Shown here piece by piece: positions 40,528 to 49,175 of a stretch of 64,000 nucleotides of DNA (position 1 is the first letter of the stretch; every line of letters begins with the position of its first letter). The notes below the pieces were generated by a model. The model saw only the letters and a list, made by a program, of their open reading frames with translations. It was not told where the DNA came from and did no database searches. The DNA comes from Actinomyces timonensis DSM 23838 (lineage in GTDB: Bacteria > Actinomycetota > Actinomycetes > Actinomycetales > Actinomycetaceae): NCBI RefSeq assembly GCF_000295095.1, contig NZ_JH806632.1:191985-255984 (forward strand). Reading direction: 5' to 3'. A program made the translations under genes and the position numbers.

Positions 40528-41347
40528 CGACCGGATTCAGGCGATGGCCGAGTCGCTCACTCGTGTTGGCGGGGTGAAGGCCGTGGTGCTGGGTGGCAGC
40601 AGGGCGAAGGGCACTCACCACGCGGCTTCTGACGTGGACCTTGGCCTGTACTACGACCGTCCGTCGCTGGACGTGGAGGAACTGCGGCGGCTCACGGGCT
40701 TGTTCGCCGACGACGGCCCGGTGAACGTGTCCGGCCCGGGCTCATGGGGGCCCTGGGTGGACGGCGGGGGCTGGCTCACGGTCGACGGAACGGCCGTTGA
40801 CTGGATCCTGCGCGATCTGGATCGGGTCGCGCAGCAGTGCCGCCGAGCGGAAAGGGGCGAGTTCGCCTTCCACTCCCAGCCAGGGCACCCGTTGGGGTTC
40901 CTGGACGTCTCCTATGCCGGGGAGTTGGCCACATGTTTGCCCCTGTCGGACCCGGACGGGGTGCTCGATCCATTGCGGGCAGCGCTCACTCCGTACCCGC
41001 CAGCACTACGCGCTTCCATGATCGAGAACCTGTGGCAAGCCGGGTTCTACGTGGACGCCGCGCGGAAAGGCATCCCGAAACTCGACGTGGGGTACATCGT
41101 GCTCTGCTGTTCCACGGCTCTCATGCTGTGCGCGCACGCGTGGCACGCGTCGGCCGGCAGCTGGGTGACCAACGAGAAGGGCGCGATCGTCGATGTGCAG
41201 CGCCTCCCCACCGACTCGCATGACTTCGCGGCACGAGCCGCGACCGCCCTCACCCGGCTCAGCACCGACACACAGCAACTGGAAGCCGTGGTCGACTCCG
41301 TCGACCAGTTGGTCGCCGACTCCAGGACGGCCCTGCACGAGGGCTAG
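40517..41347 (+). CDS. Nucleotidyltransferase-domain protein
   Basis: 276 residues. The polymerase-beta-like nucleotidyltransferase signature GGSRAKGTHHAASDVDLGLYY carries the GGS motif and the D-x-D metal pair. A third acidic residue occurs later in AVDWILRDLDRV. The C-terminal helical part resembles DUF4037-type proteins. Relatives modify antibiotics or act as MNT-type antitoxins/toxins. It follows the orphan antitoxin-like ORF with an 11-bp overlap. Confidence 0.8.
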   Translation: MIADDRIQAMAESLTRVGGVKAVVLGGSRAKGTHHAASDVDLGLYYDRPSLDVEELRRLTGLFADDGPVNVSGPGSWGPWVDGGGWLTVDGTAVDWILRDLDRVAQQCRRAERGEFAFHSQPGHPLGFLDVSYAGELATCLPLSDPDGVLDPLRAALTPYPPALRASMIENLWQAGFYVDAARKGIPKLDVGYIVLCCSTALMLCAHAWHASAGSWVTNEKGAIVDVQRLPTDSHDFAARAATALTRLSTDTQQLEAVVDSVDQLVADSRTALHEG

Positions 41348-41424
41348 ATGCATGAGGCCCGCCGGCGCGGCGCCCTCCTGGACGTAACCCTTCCTGTCTG
41401 TCTGTACGCGGGTTCGGGGGTCAT

Positions 41425-41501
41425 GCCGGGGGTTCGCGGCACAGGACGGGGGCGCTACCCCCGTCCTGAGGGGGAAGACCCCGGCCAGAGGGGCGAACCC
41501 C
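41425..41501 (+). terminator. Nested GC-rich hairpin after the nucleotidyltransferase gene
   Basis: Outer arms CGGGGGTTCGC (41425-41435) and GCGAACCCCCG (41491-41501) are perfectly complementary. An inner stem AGGACGGGGG / CCCCCGTCCT (41441-41450 and 41456-41465) has a 5-base loop. A third smaller stem is possible in GGGGGAAGACCCC. Likely a terminator or structured 3' end. Confidence 0.55.
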
Positions 41502-41590
41502 CGTACAAGCACCCAAGCCCCCGTCCAAGCGGCCACGACGTCGACCTCTCGCGGACGCGGCCCGGCTTCGTGCGATGCCGCAAACGCAGA

Positions 41591-41620
41591 AGTCCCCGGC
41601 ACCTGCTGGTGCCGGGGACT
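41591..41620 (-). terminator. Terminator of the tRNA gene
   Basis: AGTCCCCGGCACC and GGTGCCGGGGACT form a perfect 13-bp stem with loop TGCT. On the minus strand it lies 9 bp after the tRNA 3' end and is followed by TTCTG. Confidence 0.85.
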
Positions 41621-41629
41621 CCGCTCTCG

Positions 41630-41703
41630 TAGCGGGGACAGGATTCGAACCTGCGACCTCCGGGTTATGAGCCCGGCGAGCTACCGAACTGCTCCACCCC
41701 GCG
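41630..41703 (-). tRNA. tRNA-fMet (initiator, anticodon CAT)
   Basis: 74-nt cloverleaf on the minus strand beginning CGCGGGGTGGAGCAG, with anticodon loop CTCATAA, T-arm GGTTCGAATCC, and ending CCCCGCTA. Initiator features are the unpaired first base (C1 opposite U72) and three consecutive G-C pairs at the base of the anticodon stem (GGG/CCC). CCA is not encoded and must be added post-transcriptionally. Confidence 0.97.
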
Positions 41704-41715
41704 TCGGCGAGTAGA

Positions 41716-41745
41716 ACTCTAGCCCGCGCCCGTCGCCGCCTTCAA
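41716..41745 (-). promoter_or_regulatory. Promoter of tRNA-fMet
   Basis: On the minus strand, TTGAAG (-35) and TAGAGT (-10) are separated by 18 bp; the -10 ends 13 bp before the mature tRNA 5' end. Confidence 0.65.
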
Positions 41746-41855
41746 GCCGGCGGAGCGTGCCCTTCCTCACCAGGAGGGCGGCTGGCAGACCGGCACGGCC
41801 AGCGCGTCGGGCTCAGCGGCCGGCCGAGCCCACCGGGCCCGGCCAGCCGCCGCTC

Positions 41856-44800
41856 CTACTTGTTGTTCAGCTTCCCCTGGGCCTCAACAGCCCGGGAGAT
41901 CGCCGAGTCGAGGCGCTTCTGCGCGTCGCCGTAGGCCGTCCAGTCGCCGGCCTTGAGGGCCTTGTCCGCGTCGCTCATCGCGGTCTGCGCGTCCGCGAGC
42001 GCCGTCTGGAGATCCGTCGCCGGATCACCGGTTGAGCCGGACGCGGAGGCGCTGGGCGCGGGCGAGGCGGGCGCCGTCGTCGCCGGGGCGCTCGGAGCCG
42101 CCGTCGGCGCTGGTGTGGCAGCGGCCGAGGCATCCGGAGCGGGAGCGCCCGCGCCTCCCCCGCCGGAGTCGATGGGCGCCGTCGAGGTGCCGTTGGCGGC
42201 AGCGGCATCGCCGTTGACCTCCTCCTGGCCCGTCGTTGCCCCCGAGTCACCGCCGAAGACCTGGTCGAGCGCGCCGGAGAGGGTGTCCGCGAAGCCGACC
42301 TTGTCGCCGAAGGAGACCAGCACCTTGCGCAGCAGCGGGTACTGCGTGCCCGAGGACGACTGGACGTACACGGGCTGGACGTACAGCAGGCCCCCTCCCA
42401 CCGGGAGGGTCAGGAGGTTCCCCTTGATCACCTGGGACCCCTGCTGGGACAGCAGGTTGAGCACCTGCGAGGCCTCGCCGTAGGAGTTGAAATTGCCCTG
42501 CACCTGGCCGGGCCCCGGGATATTCGAGGACCTGGGCAACTCGAGAACGCGTATCTTGCCGTAGTTCGGATTGCGCACCCCGGGCTGGCCGGAGGAGGTC
42601 TCGGAGTCCACCGCCATGAAGGCCGTGAGCACTGTGCGCCCGGGGAAGATGAAGACACTGGACAAGGAGAAGCTCGCCGCGTCCTGGTCCGGCATCTTCA
42701 GGCTCAGGTAGTACGGGTCCTGCGGGGACTCGCCCTGCTTGTTCGGATCGGCGTCACGGGTCGGGTCGTCGGGGACCTGCCAGAAGTCTCCACCGGAGTA
42801 GAAGCTCGCCGGGTCCTGGACGTGGTATTTCGCCATGATGGAGCGCTGGACCTTGAACAGGTCCTCCGGGTATCGCATATGCGCCATGAGATCCGCGCTC
42901 ATCTGGCTCATCGGGATGACTGTGCCCGGGAACACCTTGGACCAGGCCTTGAGGATCGGATCGTCCTGGTCCCACTCGAACAGGCGCACCGAGCCGTCAT
43001 AGGCGTCGACGACCGCCTTGACGGAGTTGCGCACGTAGTTCGACTCCTCCGGCGCGCTCACCAAGGAGCTCGAGCCGGTCGCCGCCGTGAGGGAGTCGTG
43101 CTGGGAGTACGGGTAGTTGTTCGTCGTCGTGTAGCCGTCGAGGATCCACAGGACGCGCTTGGGCGTCGAGGGGTCGTCGTCGTCATCCACGACAGCCGGG
43201 TAGGGGTTGCCGTCCAGCGTGAGCCAGGGGGCGACCTTCGCGACGCGCTGGGCGGGATCGCGGTCGTAGAGGATCTGGGAGCCTTCCCGGACCTCCTTGG
43301 AGAACAGCAGGTTCATCTCCCGGAACTTCACCGCGTAGAGCAACCGGTTCCAGTAGTTGGAGACGCTGGGGCCCCCATTGCCGGAGAAGGTCGAGTTCAC
43401 CTGGCCGTTGGGCGCGGTGTCGTCGGGGTAGTCGAGCTCGCGGGGGCTGCCGCCGTCGTCCCCACCGACGATCGAGTACTCGGGAGAGGACTGGCCGAAG
43501 TAGATGCGCGGCTCGTACTCCCCCAGGTCCCCCTGCGAGGGGATGCCGCCCTCCCAGAAGGCCGGGCTGCCGTCGGAGGCCAGGGTGTTGCCGTAGGCGG
43601 TGACGACGCCGTAGCCGTGGGTGTAGACGGTGTGGTCATTGATCCAGGTGCGCTGATCCTGTCCGACGCCGTTGAGGTTGAGCTCGCGCACCGCGATGAC
43701 CGTGTCCCGGCTCTTGCCGTCGATCTGATAGCGGTCCACGTTCAGGCGCGGCTGGAAGGAGTAGTACTGCTTGTTCTGCTGGACCTGCCGGAAGGTCGGG
43801 GAGATCTGGTTGGGGTCGAGCAGTCGGATCGACGCCGTCGACTCCGCGTCCGCCAGCAGCTGGCCCGGCTCGGCCGTGGTCTTGGCGTCATAGGCGGACA
43901 GGCTGGCGTCCCCCAGGCCGTAGGCGGCGAGCGTGGCGTTGATATTGCGCCCGATGTACTCCGATTCCTCGCGCTGCGCGTTGGGCTCGACGACGAAGCG
44001 CTGGACGACCATCGGGTAGCCGGTCCCGACCACCAGGGCGGAGGCCACCATGACGACGACGCCGATAATGGGCAGGCGCCACGAGCTGGAGCGGATCGAG
44101 GCGATGAACAGCACCGCGATGACGACGGCGATGGCCGCCAGGATCGCCTGCGCGGGCAGGACCGCGTTGACGTCGGTGTAGGCGGCGCCGTCGAACTTGG
44201 AGTTCGAGGAGTACAGCGAGGTGTAGCGGGTCAGCCAGTAGCGCGCGCCGAGCAGGAGGCTGAGGGCCGCCATGAAGCCGGTGAGGTGGATGCGCGCGGC
44301 GCGGGTGACGTGCTGGGCGCGCGCCACCGCGATCCCGCCGTAGAGGTAGTGGACGGCCACGCTCGCCAGGCCCGCGAAGATGACCACGCGGATGAGGAAG
44401 CCGACGACGGTGGTGAGCACCGGGAGGATGAAGACGTAGAACGAGATGTCCATGCCGAACTGGGGATCGGTGACCCCGAAGGACTCGGCGTTGAAGGCCA
44501 GGAGGAACTGCTGCCACTTGGGCGCGAGCTCCCAGGCCGCGCCGGCCAGTGCCAGGACCGCCGGGATGATCCAGGCCAGGCGCCGGCGGAAGGGCTCGAC
44601 GAGCGTGCGGTAGGCCTCCAGGTTGCGGGTGGCCTCATCGGTGGGGAGCTCGATCTCGCGGGCCCGGTAGGCCGCGACCATCGCGCCCCCCGCGGCAAGG
44701 AACATGATGAGGAACCCGACGACGAACAGCGCGCCCGCGCTGGCCCAGTGGGTCCAGAAGATCCGCTGGTAGCCCAGCTGGTTGAACCAGAGGACCTCCG

Positions 44801-45332
44801 TCCAGGAGCGCGACAGGAAGCCGATGAGCACCGCGGCCGCCGTCAGGATGCTGATCGTCAGCGAGAGCGGTCCGGGGCGCCGGGAGCGGGCAGCATCACC
44901 AGAGCCACTGGAGGATCGGTGGGCGCGGCCGCCGTCGTGCCCACCAGAACCGCCGGAGCCTCCGGAGCCGCCGCTCCCGCTGCCGCCGCCGGAGCCCGGC
45001 TCGCCGTCGTCACCCGACGGGCTGGGGTCGTGGGCCTTGAGAGCATCGCCGAGGTGGCGCAGGAACGCGGCGTCGCCCTCGAAGAACATGCCCGAGCGGA
45101 CGCGGTCCTCCTTGCTGGGCTCGTCATCGGAGTCCCTGGAGTCCTCCGCGCCCTGAGAGCCCTGAGAGCCCACAGCGTCCGCAGTGCCCTCAGACTTCTT
45201 CGGCTCTTTCGGGCCCTCCGCCTGCTCACCGGCCTTGGGCTCCTCGGGTCCCTCGGAGGGGCTCCGGGGCGCGCCGTCGGGCCGCTCGGGGTCTGGCTGG
45301 TCGATGGGATCGTCGTCGGACCTGTTGTTCAC
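41856..45332 (-). CDS. UPF0182 family integral membrane protein
   Basis: 1,158 residues. The first 160 or so are disordered: acidic Pro/Ser/Glu-rich, with a GGSGGSGG-type stretch. About seven helices follow (LTISILTAAAVLIGFL to IIGVVVMVASALVVGTGY), then a large extracytoplasmic domain with motifs typical of UPF0182/COG1615 (SIRLLDPNQISPTFRQVQQ, YYSFQPRLNVDRYQIDG, TWINDHTVYTHGYGVV, PRIYFGQ). The C-terminus is Ala/Pro/Ser-rich and ends in a short helical segment. Function is unknown, though the family is widespread in actinobacteria. GTG at 45332 is chosen because GGAG lies 9 bases upstream; the open frame extends further without family similarity. Confidence 0.93.
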   Translation of the reverse strand: MNNRSDDDPIDQPDPERPDGAPRSPSEGPEEPKAGEQAEGPKEPKKSEGTADAVGSQGSQGAEDSRDSDDEPSKEDRVRSGMFFEGDAAFLRHLGDALKAHDPSPSGDDGEPGSGGGSGSGGSGGSGGSGGHDGGRAHRSSSGSGDAARSRRPGPLSLTISILTAAAVLIGFLSRSWTEVLWFNQLGYQRIFWTHWASAGALFVVGFLIMFLAAGGAMVAAYRAREIELPTDEATRNLEAYRTLVEPFRRRLAWIIPAVLALAGAAWELAPKWQQFLLAFNAESFGVTDPQFGMDISFYVFILPVLTTVVGFLIRVVIFAGLASVAVHYLYGGIAVARAQHVTRAARIHLTGFMAALSLLLGARYWLTRYTSLYSSNSKFDGAAYTDVNAVLPAQAILAAIAVVIAVLFIASIRSSSWRLPIIGVVVMVASALVVGTGYPMVVQRFVVEPNAQREESEYIGRNINATLAAYGLGDASLSAYDAKTTAEPGQLLADAESTASIRLLDPNQISPTFRQVQQNKQYYSFQPRLNVDRYQIDGKSRDTVIAVRELNLNGVGQDQRTWINDHTVYTHGYGVVTAYGNTLASDGSPAFWEGGIPSQGDLGEYEPRIYFGQSSPEYSIVGGDDGGSPRELDYPDDTAPNGQVNSTFSGNGGPSVSNYWNRLLYAVKFREMNLLFSKEVREGSQILYDRDPAQRVAKVAPWLTLDGNPYPAVVDDDDDPSTPKRVLWILDGYTTTNNYPYSQHDSLTAATGSSSLVSAPEESNYVRNSVKAVVDAYDGSVRLFEWDQDDPILKAWSKVFPGTVIPMSQMSADLMAHMRYPEDLFKVQRSIMAKYHVQDPASFYSGGDFWQVPDDPTRDADPNKQGESPQDPYYLSLKMPDQDAASFSLSSVFIFPGRTVLTAFMAVDSETSSGQPGVRNPNYGKIRVLELPRSSNIPGPGQVQGNFNSYGEASQVLNLLSQQGSQVIKGNLLTLPVGGGLLYVQPVYVQSSSGTQYPLLRKVLVSFGDKVGFADTLSGALDQVFGGDSGATTGQEEVNGDAAAANGTSTAPIDSGGGGAGAPAPDASAAATPAPTAAPSAPATTAPASPAPSASASGSTGDPATDLQTALADAQTAMSDADKALKAGDWTAYGDAQKRLDSAISRAVEAQGKLNNK

Positions 45333-45496
45333 GATCACGCTCCGTCGCTGGTGCCGCGCGACCCTCGCGCGGGCTGGTCGGCGCCGAAGCGCCCTGGCCC
45401 ATGGTCCCATAGCCGCGAGAGGGCGATCAAAGCGGGGCGCGCCGTCGGCGCTGGGATGACGGGCCGTCACGACGAGGAAGGTGCGAGGATAGGCGC

Positions 45497-46132
45497 ATGA
45501 CACAGCCGACGCCCTCCGAGCAGTCCGCCTCTCCGAGCAGCGCGGCGGATGGCAGGGGCGGCACGGGCGCCGGGCGGCGCCTCGCGCTCGGCTCGCCTCG
45601 CCACGTCGCCCTGGCCGACGCCGTCATGGAGCTCGAGGAGCACATGTCGAAGCGGGGTTGGGACGCTCCCGTGGCGGTCTTCGCCCTGGTGCGCACCTCG
45701 ACGGCCCTCCGGGTCGACCCATCCCTGGCCGACGTCCTGGACCCGGGCGCCGTGGAGCTCGCGAGGGCCAACCCGGAGTCGCTCATGATCGTCGAGCAGG
45801 AGGACCTGCCGGCCTCGGCGACGCTGGAGGACCTGCTCACCCAGCTCGCCTGGCCGATGAGCGTCGACGGCGTGGCGGTGTCCGCCGAGCGGATCGTCCT
45901 TCCCGCTCAGGCGGAGGCGGAGGCCGCTGCCATCGAGGACGAGGCCGAGCAGCTGGCCTACCTGGAGAGCCGGACGGATCGCGAGGAGGTGCGCGTCGTC
46001 GTCGGGGCGCTGCGCTCCAACGAGGCGTGGTGCGCGGTGCGCGCCCGCTCCCAGGACTCCCCCGACGCGGTGGCCCAGGGCCCCGATCTGGTGCCGGGGC
46101 TGGCGGAGGCCCTGCGGGCCACCTTCATCTGA
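45497..46132 (+). CDS. PPA1309 family protein
   Basis: 211-residue cytoplasmic protein. It matches the actinobacterial PPA1309 family: HVALADAVMELEEHMSKRGWDAPVAVFALVRT near the N-terminus, QLAWPMSVDGVAVSAERIVLP in the middle, and the terminal DREEVRVVVGALRSNEAWCAVRAR and LVPGLAEALRATF. Function unknown. It is divergent from the UPF0182 gene (164 bp between starts), an arrangement conserved in actinobacteria, and convergent with the DUF2342 gene. Confidence 0.88.
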   Translation: MTQPTPSEQSASPSSAADGRGGTGAGRRLALGSPRHVALADAVMELEEHMSKRGWDAPVAVFALVRTSTALRVDPSLADVLDPGAVELARANPESLMIVEQEDLPASATLEDLLTQLAWPMSVDGVAVSAERIVLPAQAEAEAAAIEDEAEQLAYLESRTDREEVRVVVGALRSNEAWCAVRARSQDSPDAVAQGPDLVPGLAEALRATFI

Positions 46133-46180
46133 GCCTCATCTGGGCAGTGGGCCCACTCGGGCTCACTGGGCCCACCCGGC

Positions 46181-47650
46181 TCACTCGCCGCCGGGACCGT
46201 CCTCAGGGCCGCCGTCGGCGCTGCCCTTGTCCGCCTCGCGGGCGGCGTCGGTGTAGCCCAGGGTGCCGTCGAGCAACGAGGCGAGATCGGCGTCCATCTC
46301 GGCGTCCATATCCTTGTCCGCCTGCCGCATCGTCAGGAAGTCCTCGGGGTGGGCGAGCTCGGAGGCGGTGGGCATGACGTCGGGGTGCTGCCAGAAGGCG
46401 TCGCGCTCGGCGTCGCCGGCCTCCGCGCCGATGCGCCGCCACAGCTCGGCGGCCTCCCGGGCCAGCCGGGGGCGGAACTCCAGCCCGATGAGCTGGGCGA
46501 AGACCTGCTCGGCGGGTCCGCCGGCGGCGCGGCGGCGCCGCATCATCTCGGCCAGCGCCATGCCTCGCGGCAGATGCGGGGCGATGGCCCGCTCGGTGAC
46601 CACCTGCACCCAGCCCTCGATGAGGGCCAGGAGCGTCTCGAGCCGCCCGACCGCCTCGGCCTGCTCGGGACTGGACTGCGGGGAGAACATTCCTCCCGCC
46701 AGCGCGGCCTGGATCGCCTCGGGGTCGTGCGGGTCCACCTGCGCCACGGCGGCCTCGACGGCGTCGGTGTCGATGGCGATGCCGCGGGCGTAGGCCTCGA
46801 CGGCGCCCATGACCTGCCCGCGCAGCCAGGGGACGTGCGCGTACAGACGGGCGGTGGCGGCCTCGCGGACGGCGAAGAACATCCGCACCTCCTCCTCGTC
46901 CTCCTCCAGCTCGGCGGCGAAGGCGCTGATATTGGAGGGCAGGAGGGCGGTGCCCGGCTCGCGGGTGAGCGGCAGACCGACCTCGGTGGAGGCCACGGCC
47001 TCCCGGGCGAGCTGCCCGATGGCGTGGCCGAGCTGCATGCCGAAGGCGGCGCCGGCCATGGTCCGCATGATCGCCTCCAGGGCGCCGACCTGCTTGGCGG
47101 CCTCGCCCGCGGCATCGCCGTCGTCCCCCAGGGACTCGCCCATCTCCCGCATCTGGTGGGTGAGGGCCTCGGAGAGGGCGCGGGTGGCGGCCTGCGCGAC
47201 CGGCGCGCAGACGTCCTTCCACACGGGCATGGTCTGGGTGACCCAGGCGTCGCGGCTCCAGGCCTCGCGGCCTCCCGGCGCGGGCATGAACTCGGTGGCG
47301 GTGTCCAACCAGAGGTCGGCGACGGTCAGGGCCTGGCGGACCGCCTGCGCCTGCGCGGCGGTGACGGTGGGGTCGCCGCCCTCGCGCGCCTGCTGAAGCG
47401 CGAGATCGCGGCCCATCGTCCAGTTGACCGGCTCGGATGAGGAGGCCGCGAACATCTGGGACAGCTGCGCGCGCATGGCCATGGCCTGCCCGGGGCTCAT
47501 GCGGCCGAGCTCCTCCATCCCGCCCATCGAGGCGAGCTGCTCGGGGTCGATGCCGGAGGATCGCAGGGCGGCGACGGCGTCGTGCGCGGTCTGGGGTCCG
47601 AGGATCGCGGAGAGGAGCTCCTCAAGGGTCTCGAAGGGGTCCTCGCTCAT
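46181..47650 (-). CDS. DUF2342 / TIGR03624 family putative hydrolase
   Basis: 489 residues. The DUF2342 core is seen in FGMQLGHAIGQLAREAVASTEVGLPL, EVRMFFAVREAATARLYAHVPWLRGQVMGAVEAYARGI and ETLLALIEGWVQVVTERAI. The ALIEGWV segment stands where metalloprotease-like relatives have a helix with possible metal ligands; no HExxH is present, so protease activity is doubtful. GGGAGGA precedes the ATG at 47650. It is the counterpart of mycobacterial Rv3195 by family and neighbourhood. Confidence 0.88.
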   Translation of the reverse strand: MSEDPFETLEELLSAILGPQTAHDAVAALRSSGIDPEQLASMGGMEELGRMSPGQAMAMRAQLSQMFAASSSEPVNWTMGRDLALQQAREGGDPTVTAAQAQAVRQALTVADLWLDTATEFMPAPGGREAWSRDAWVTQTMPVWKDVCAPVAQAATRALSEALTHQMREMGESLGDDGDAAGEAAKQVGALEAIMRTMAGAAFGMQLGHAIGQLAREAVASTEVGLPLTREPGTALLPSNISAFAAELEEDEEEVRMFFAVREAATARLYAHVPWLRGQVMGAVEAYARGIAIDTDAVEAAVAQVDPHDPEAIQAALAGGMFSPQSSPEQAEAVGRLETLLALIEGWVQVVTERAIAPHLPRGMALAEMMRRRRAAGGPAEQVFAQLIGLEFRPRLAREAAELWRRIGAEAGDAERDAFWQHPDVMPTASELAHPEDFLTMRQADKDMDAEMDADLASLLDGTLGYTDAAREADKGSADGGPEDGPGGE

Positions 47651-47846
47651 GGGGTTCCTCCCTGGCGGTGGTTGGCTGGCGTCGGGGGCGTGCCGGGATG
47701 GCGGGCCCCAGATCGGGGAGCCAGCGGGCACAGGATGATCGTGCCACGGGCGAGCGCGCACCAGGCACGCGCTTCGCCAGCAGCGCGACGACGCAATGGG
47801 ACGGGGCAGGTAGGCGCGGCACCGGCCCGTGGGCCATGATGGGGCC

Positions 47847-49067
47847 GTGACAGAGCACCTGGACCCGACGCTGCCCGCCCCTGGCGCCCCCGCCGACACG
47901 CCGACCAGCACCACCGCGGGCGCGGTGCCCGGGCCTGAGGCCCCTGAGAACACTGCCGGTGGCCGCCCCCGCGTCGCCCACCCGTGGCGCTGGCTCCTCG
48001 CCGGGGTGGCACTGGGGATCCTGGCCTTCATCGCTGCGGCGACGATCCCCGTCCCGAAGGTCATCGAGGGCCCGGGACGCACATGGAACGTGCTCGGCAC
48101 CGTCCAGTCCGACGGACAGTCCACCGATCTCATCAACGTCTCCGGCGCCCAGACCTATGACGCGCAGGGCGCGCTGCGGATGACGACGGTGTCCGTCTCC
48201 GGCTGCCCGGGCTATCCGGTGACCGCGCTGGACGTCATCCACGCCTGGTTCGATCCCGATGAGGTCGTGCTCGACCGCGACCAGGTCTGCCCCAGGGATG
48301 TCACCGCCGAGCAGCAGCACGAGGTCGAGCAGGCCCAGATGACGAGCTCGCAGGACACGGCGGTGACCGCGGCGCTCATGGAGACCGGCCAGGCGGATTC
48401 CATGATCCTCACCGTCAAGGGGACCTCCGAGGAGCGCGGCGACGGCGTCTTCAAGGCCGGGGATGTCATCCGCTCGATCACACCCGCGGGCGGGCAGACG
48501 ACGACCCCCTCCACCTACGCCCAGCTCCAGGAGCTCATGACCACCATCGCGCCGGGCACCGAGGTCCAGGTCGTGGTGAGCCGCGACGGCCAGGACACCA
48601 GCCTGACGATGACGACCCTCGAACCGGGCAAGGACTCGGGCCGCCAGGGCTCCCTCCTGGGCGTCATGCTCGACGTGCGCGCGAACTCGGACGTCAACGC
48701 CACCTTCTCCCTGTCCGATGTGGGCGGGCCGAGCGCGGGCTCGATGTTCGCCCTCGGGATCGTCGACAAGACCACCCCGGGCGACCTCACCGGCGGCAAG
48801 GACATCGCCGGCACCGGGACGATCTCGTCGGACGGCACCATCGGCCCCATCGGCGGCATCTCCCAGAAGATGGCCGGCGCCTCCGACGCCGGGTCGCAGT
48901 ACTTCCTCGCGCCCGCCTCCAACTGCGCGGACGTCGTGGGCCATGAGCCGAAGGGCATGGAGGTCTACGCGGTGTCGAATCTGCACGAGGCGGTGCAGGC
49001 GGTCGAGGGCATCGCGGCGGGCGACACCTCGTCCCTCACCACCTGCCAGGCCGTCACCACCCGCTAA
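47847..49067 (+). CDS. PDZ/Lon-type membrane serine protease (YlbL-like, S16)
   Basis: 406 residues from a GTG (MTEHLDPTLPAPG). A Pro-rich cytoplasmic start is followed by one membrane helix (WRWLLAGVALGILAFIAAAT), a PDZ domain (KGTSEERGDGVFKAGDVIRSI) and a C-terminal Lon-like proteolytic domain. The Ser-Lys dyad is Ser296 in GGPSAGSMFALGI and Lys341 in IGGISQKMAGA. This is the usual arrangement of the YlbL/Rv3194c family, thought to act outside the membrane. Divergent from DUF2342. Confidence 0.92.
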   Translation: MTEHLDPTLPAPGAPADTPTSTTAGAVPGPEAPENTAGGRPRVAHPWRWLLAGVALGILAFIAAATIPVPKVIEGPGRTWNVLGTVQSDGQSTDLINVSGAQTYDAQGALRMTTVSVSGCPGYPVTALDVIHAWFDPDEVVLDRDQVCPRDVTAEQQHEVEQAQMTSSQDTAVTAALMETGQADSMILTVKGTSEERGDGVFKAGDVIRSITPAGGQTTTPSTYAQLQELMTTIAPGTEVQVVVSRDGQDTSLTMTTLEPGKDSGRQGSLLGVMLDVRANSDVNATFSLSDVGGPSAGSMFALGIVDKTTPGDLTGGKDIAGTGTISSDGTIGPIGGISQKMAGASDAGSQYFLAPASNCADVVGHEPKGMEVYAVSNLHEAVQAVEGIAAGDTSSLTTCQAVTTR

Positions 49068-49072
49068 CTCGC

Positions 49073-49130
49073 CGAGACCGGGCGAACAGCACCGCGAAAC
49101 CGGGCGAACAGCACCGCGAGACCGGTTCGG
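49073..49130. repeat. Dispersed GAGACCGG/GAAACCGG intergenic repeat, copy 3
   Basis: Three iterations: CGAGACCGGGCGAACAGCAC, CGCGAAACCGGGCGAACAGC, CGCGAGACCGGTTCGG. The GGCGAACAGCACCGCGA linker is shared exactly with the copy after whiB1. It starts 5 bp after the protease stop. Confidence 0.65.
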
Positions 49131-49141
49131 GGTCCACAGGC

Positions 49142-49169
49142 GCCTGGCGCGCGGGAGCGCGCGTCAGGC
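49142..49169. terminator. Hairpin between ylbL-like gene and rhaB
   Basis: GCCTGGCGCGC / GCGCGCGTCAGGC with loop GGGA, 11 bp with a two-base bulge, between two convergent genes. Confidence 0.6.
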
Positions 49170-49175
49170 TGTGGT

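Noticed and set aside
42822-45500. An 892-codon plus-strand frame antisense to the UPF0182 gene
   Set aside because: It is the codon-position shadow of the real gene: Arg/Asp/Gly/Val-rich with no recognisable domain.
46181-47650. Calling the DUF2342 protein a zinc metalloprotease with a catalytic site
   Set aside because: No HExxH or similar complete metal-binding motif is seen in the sequence.
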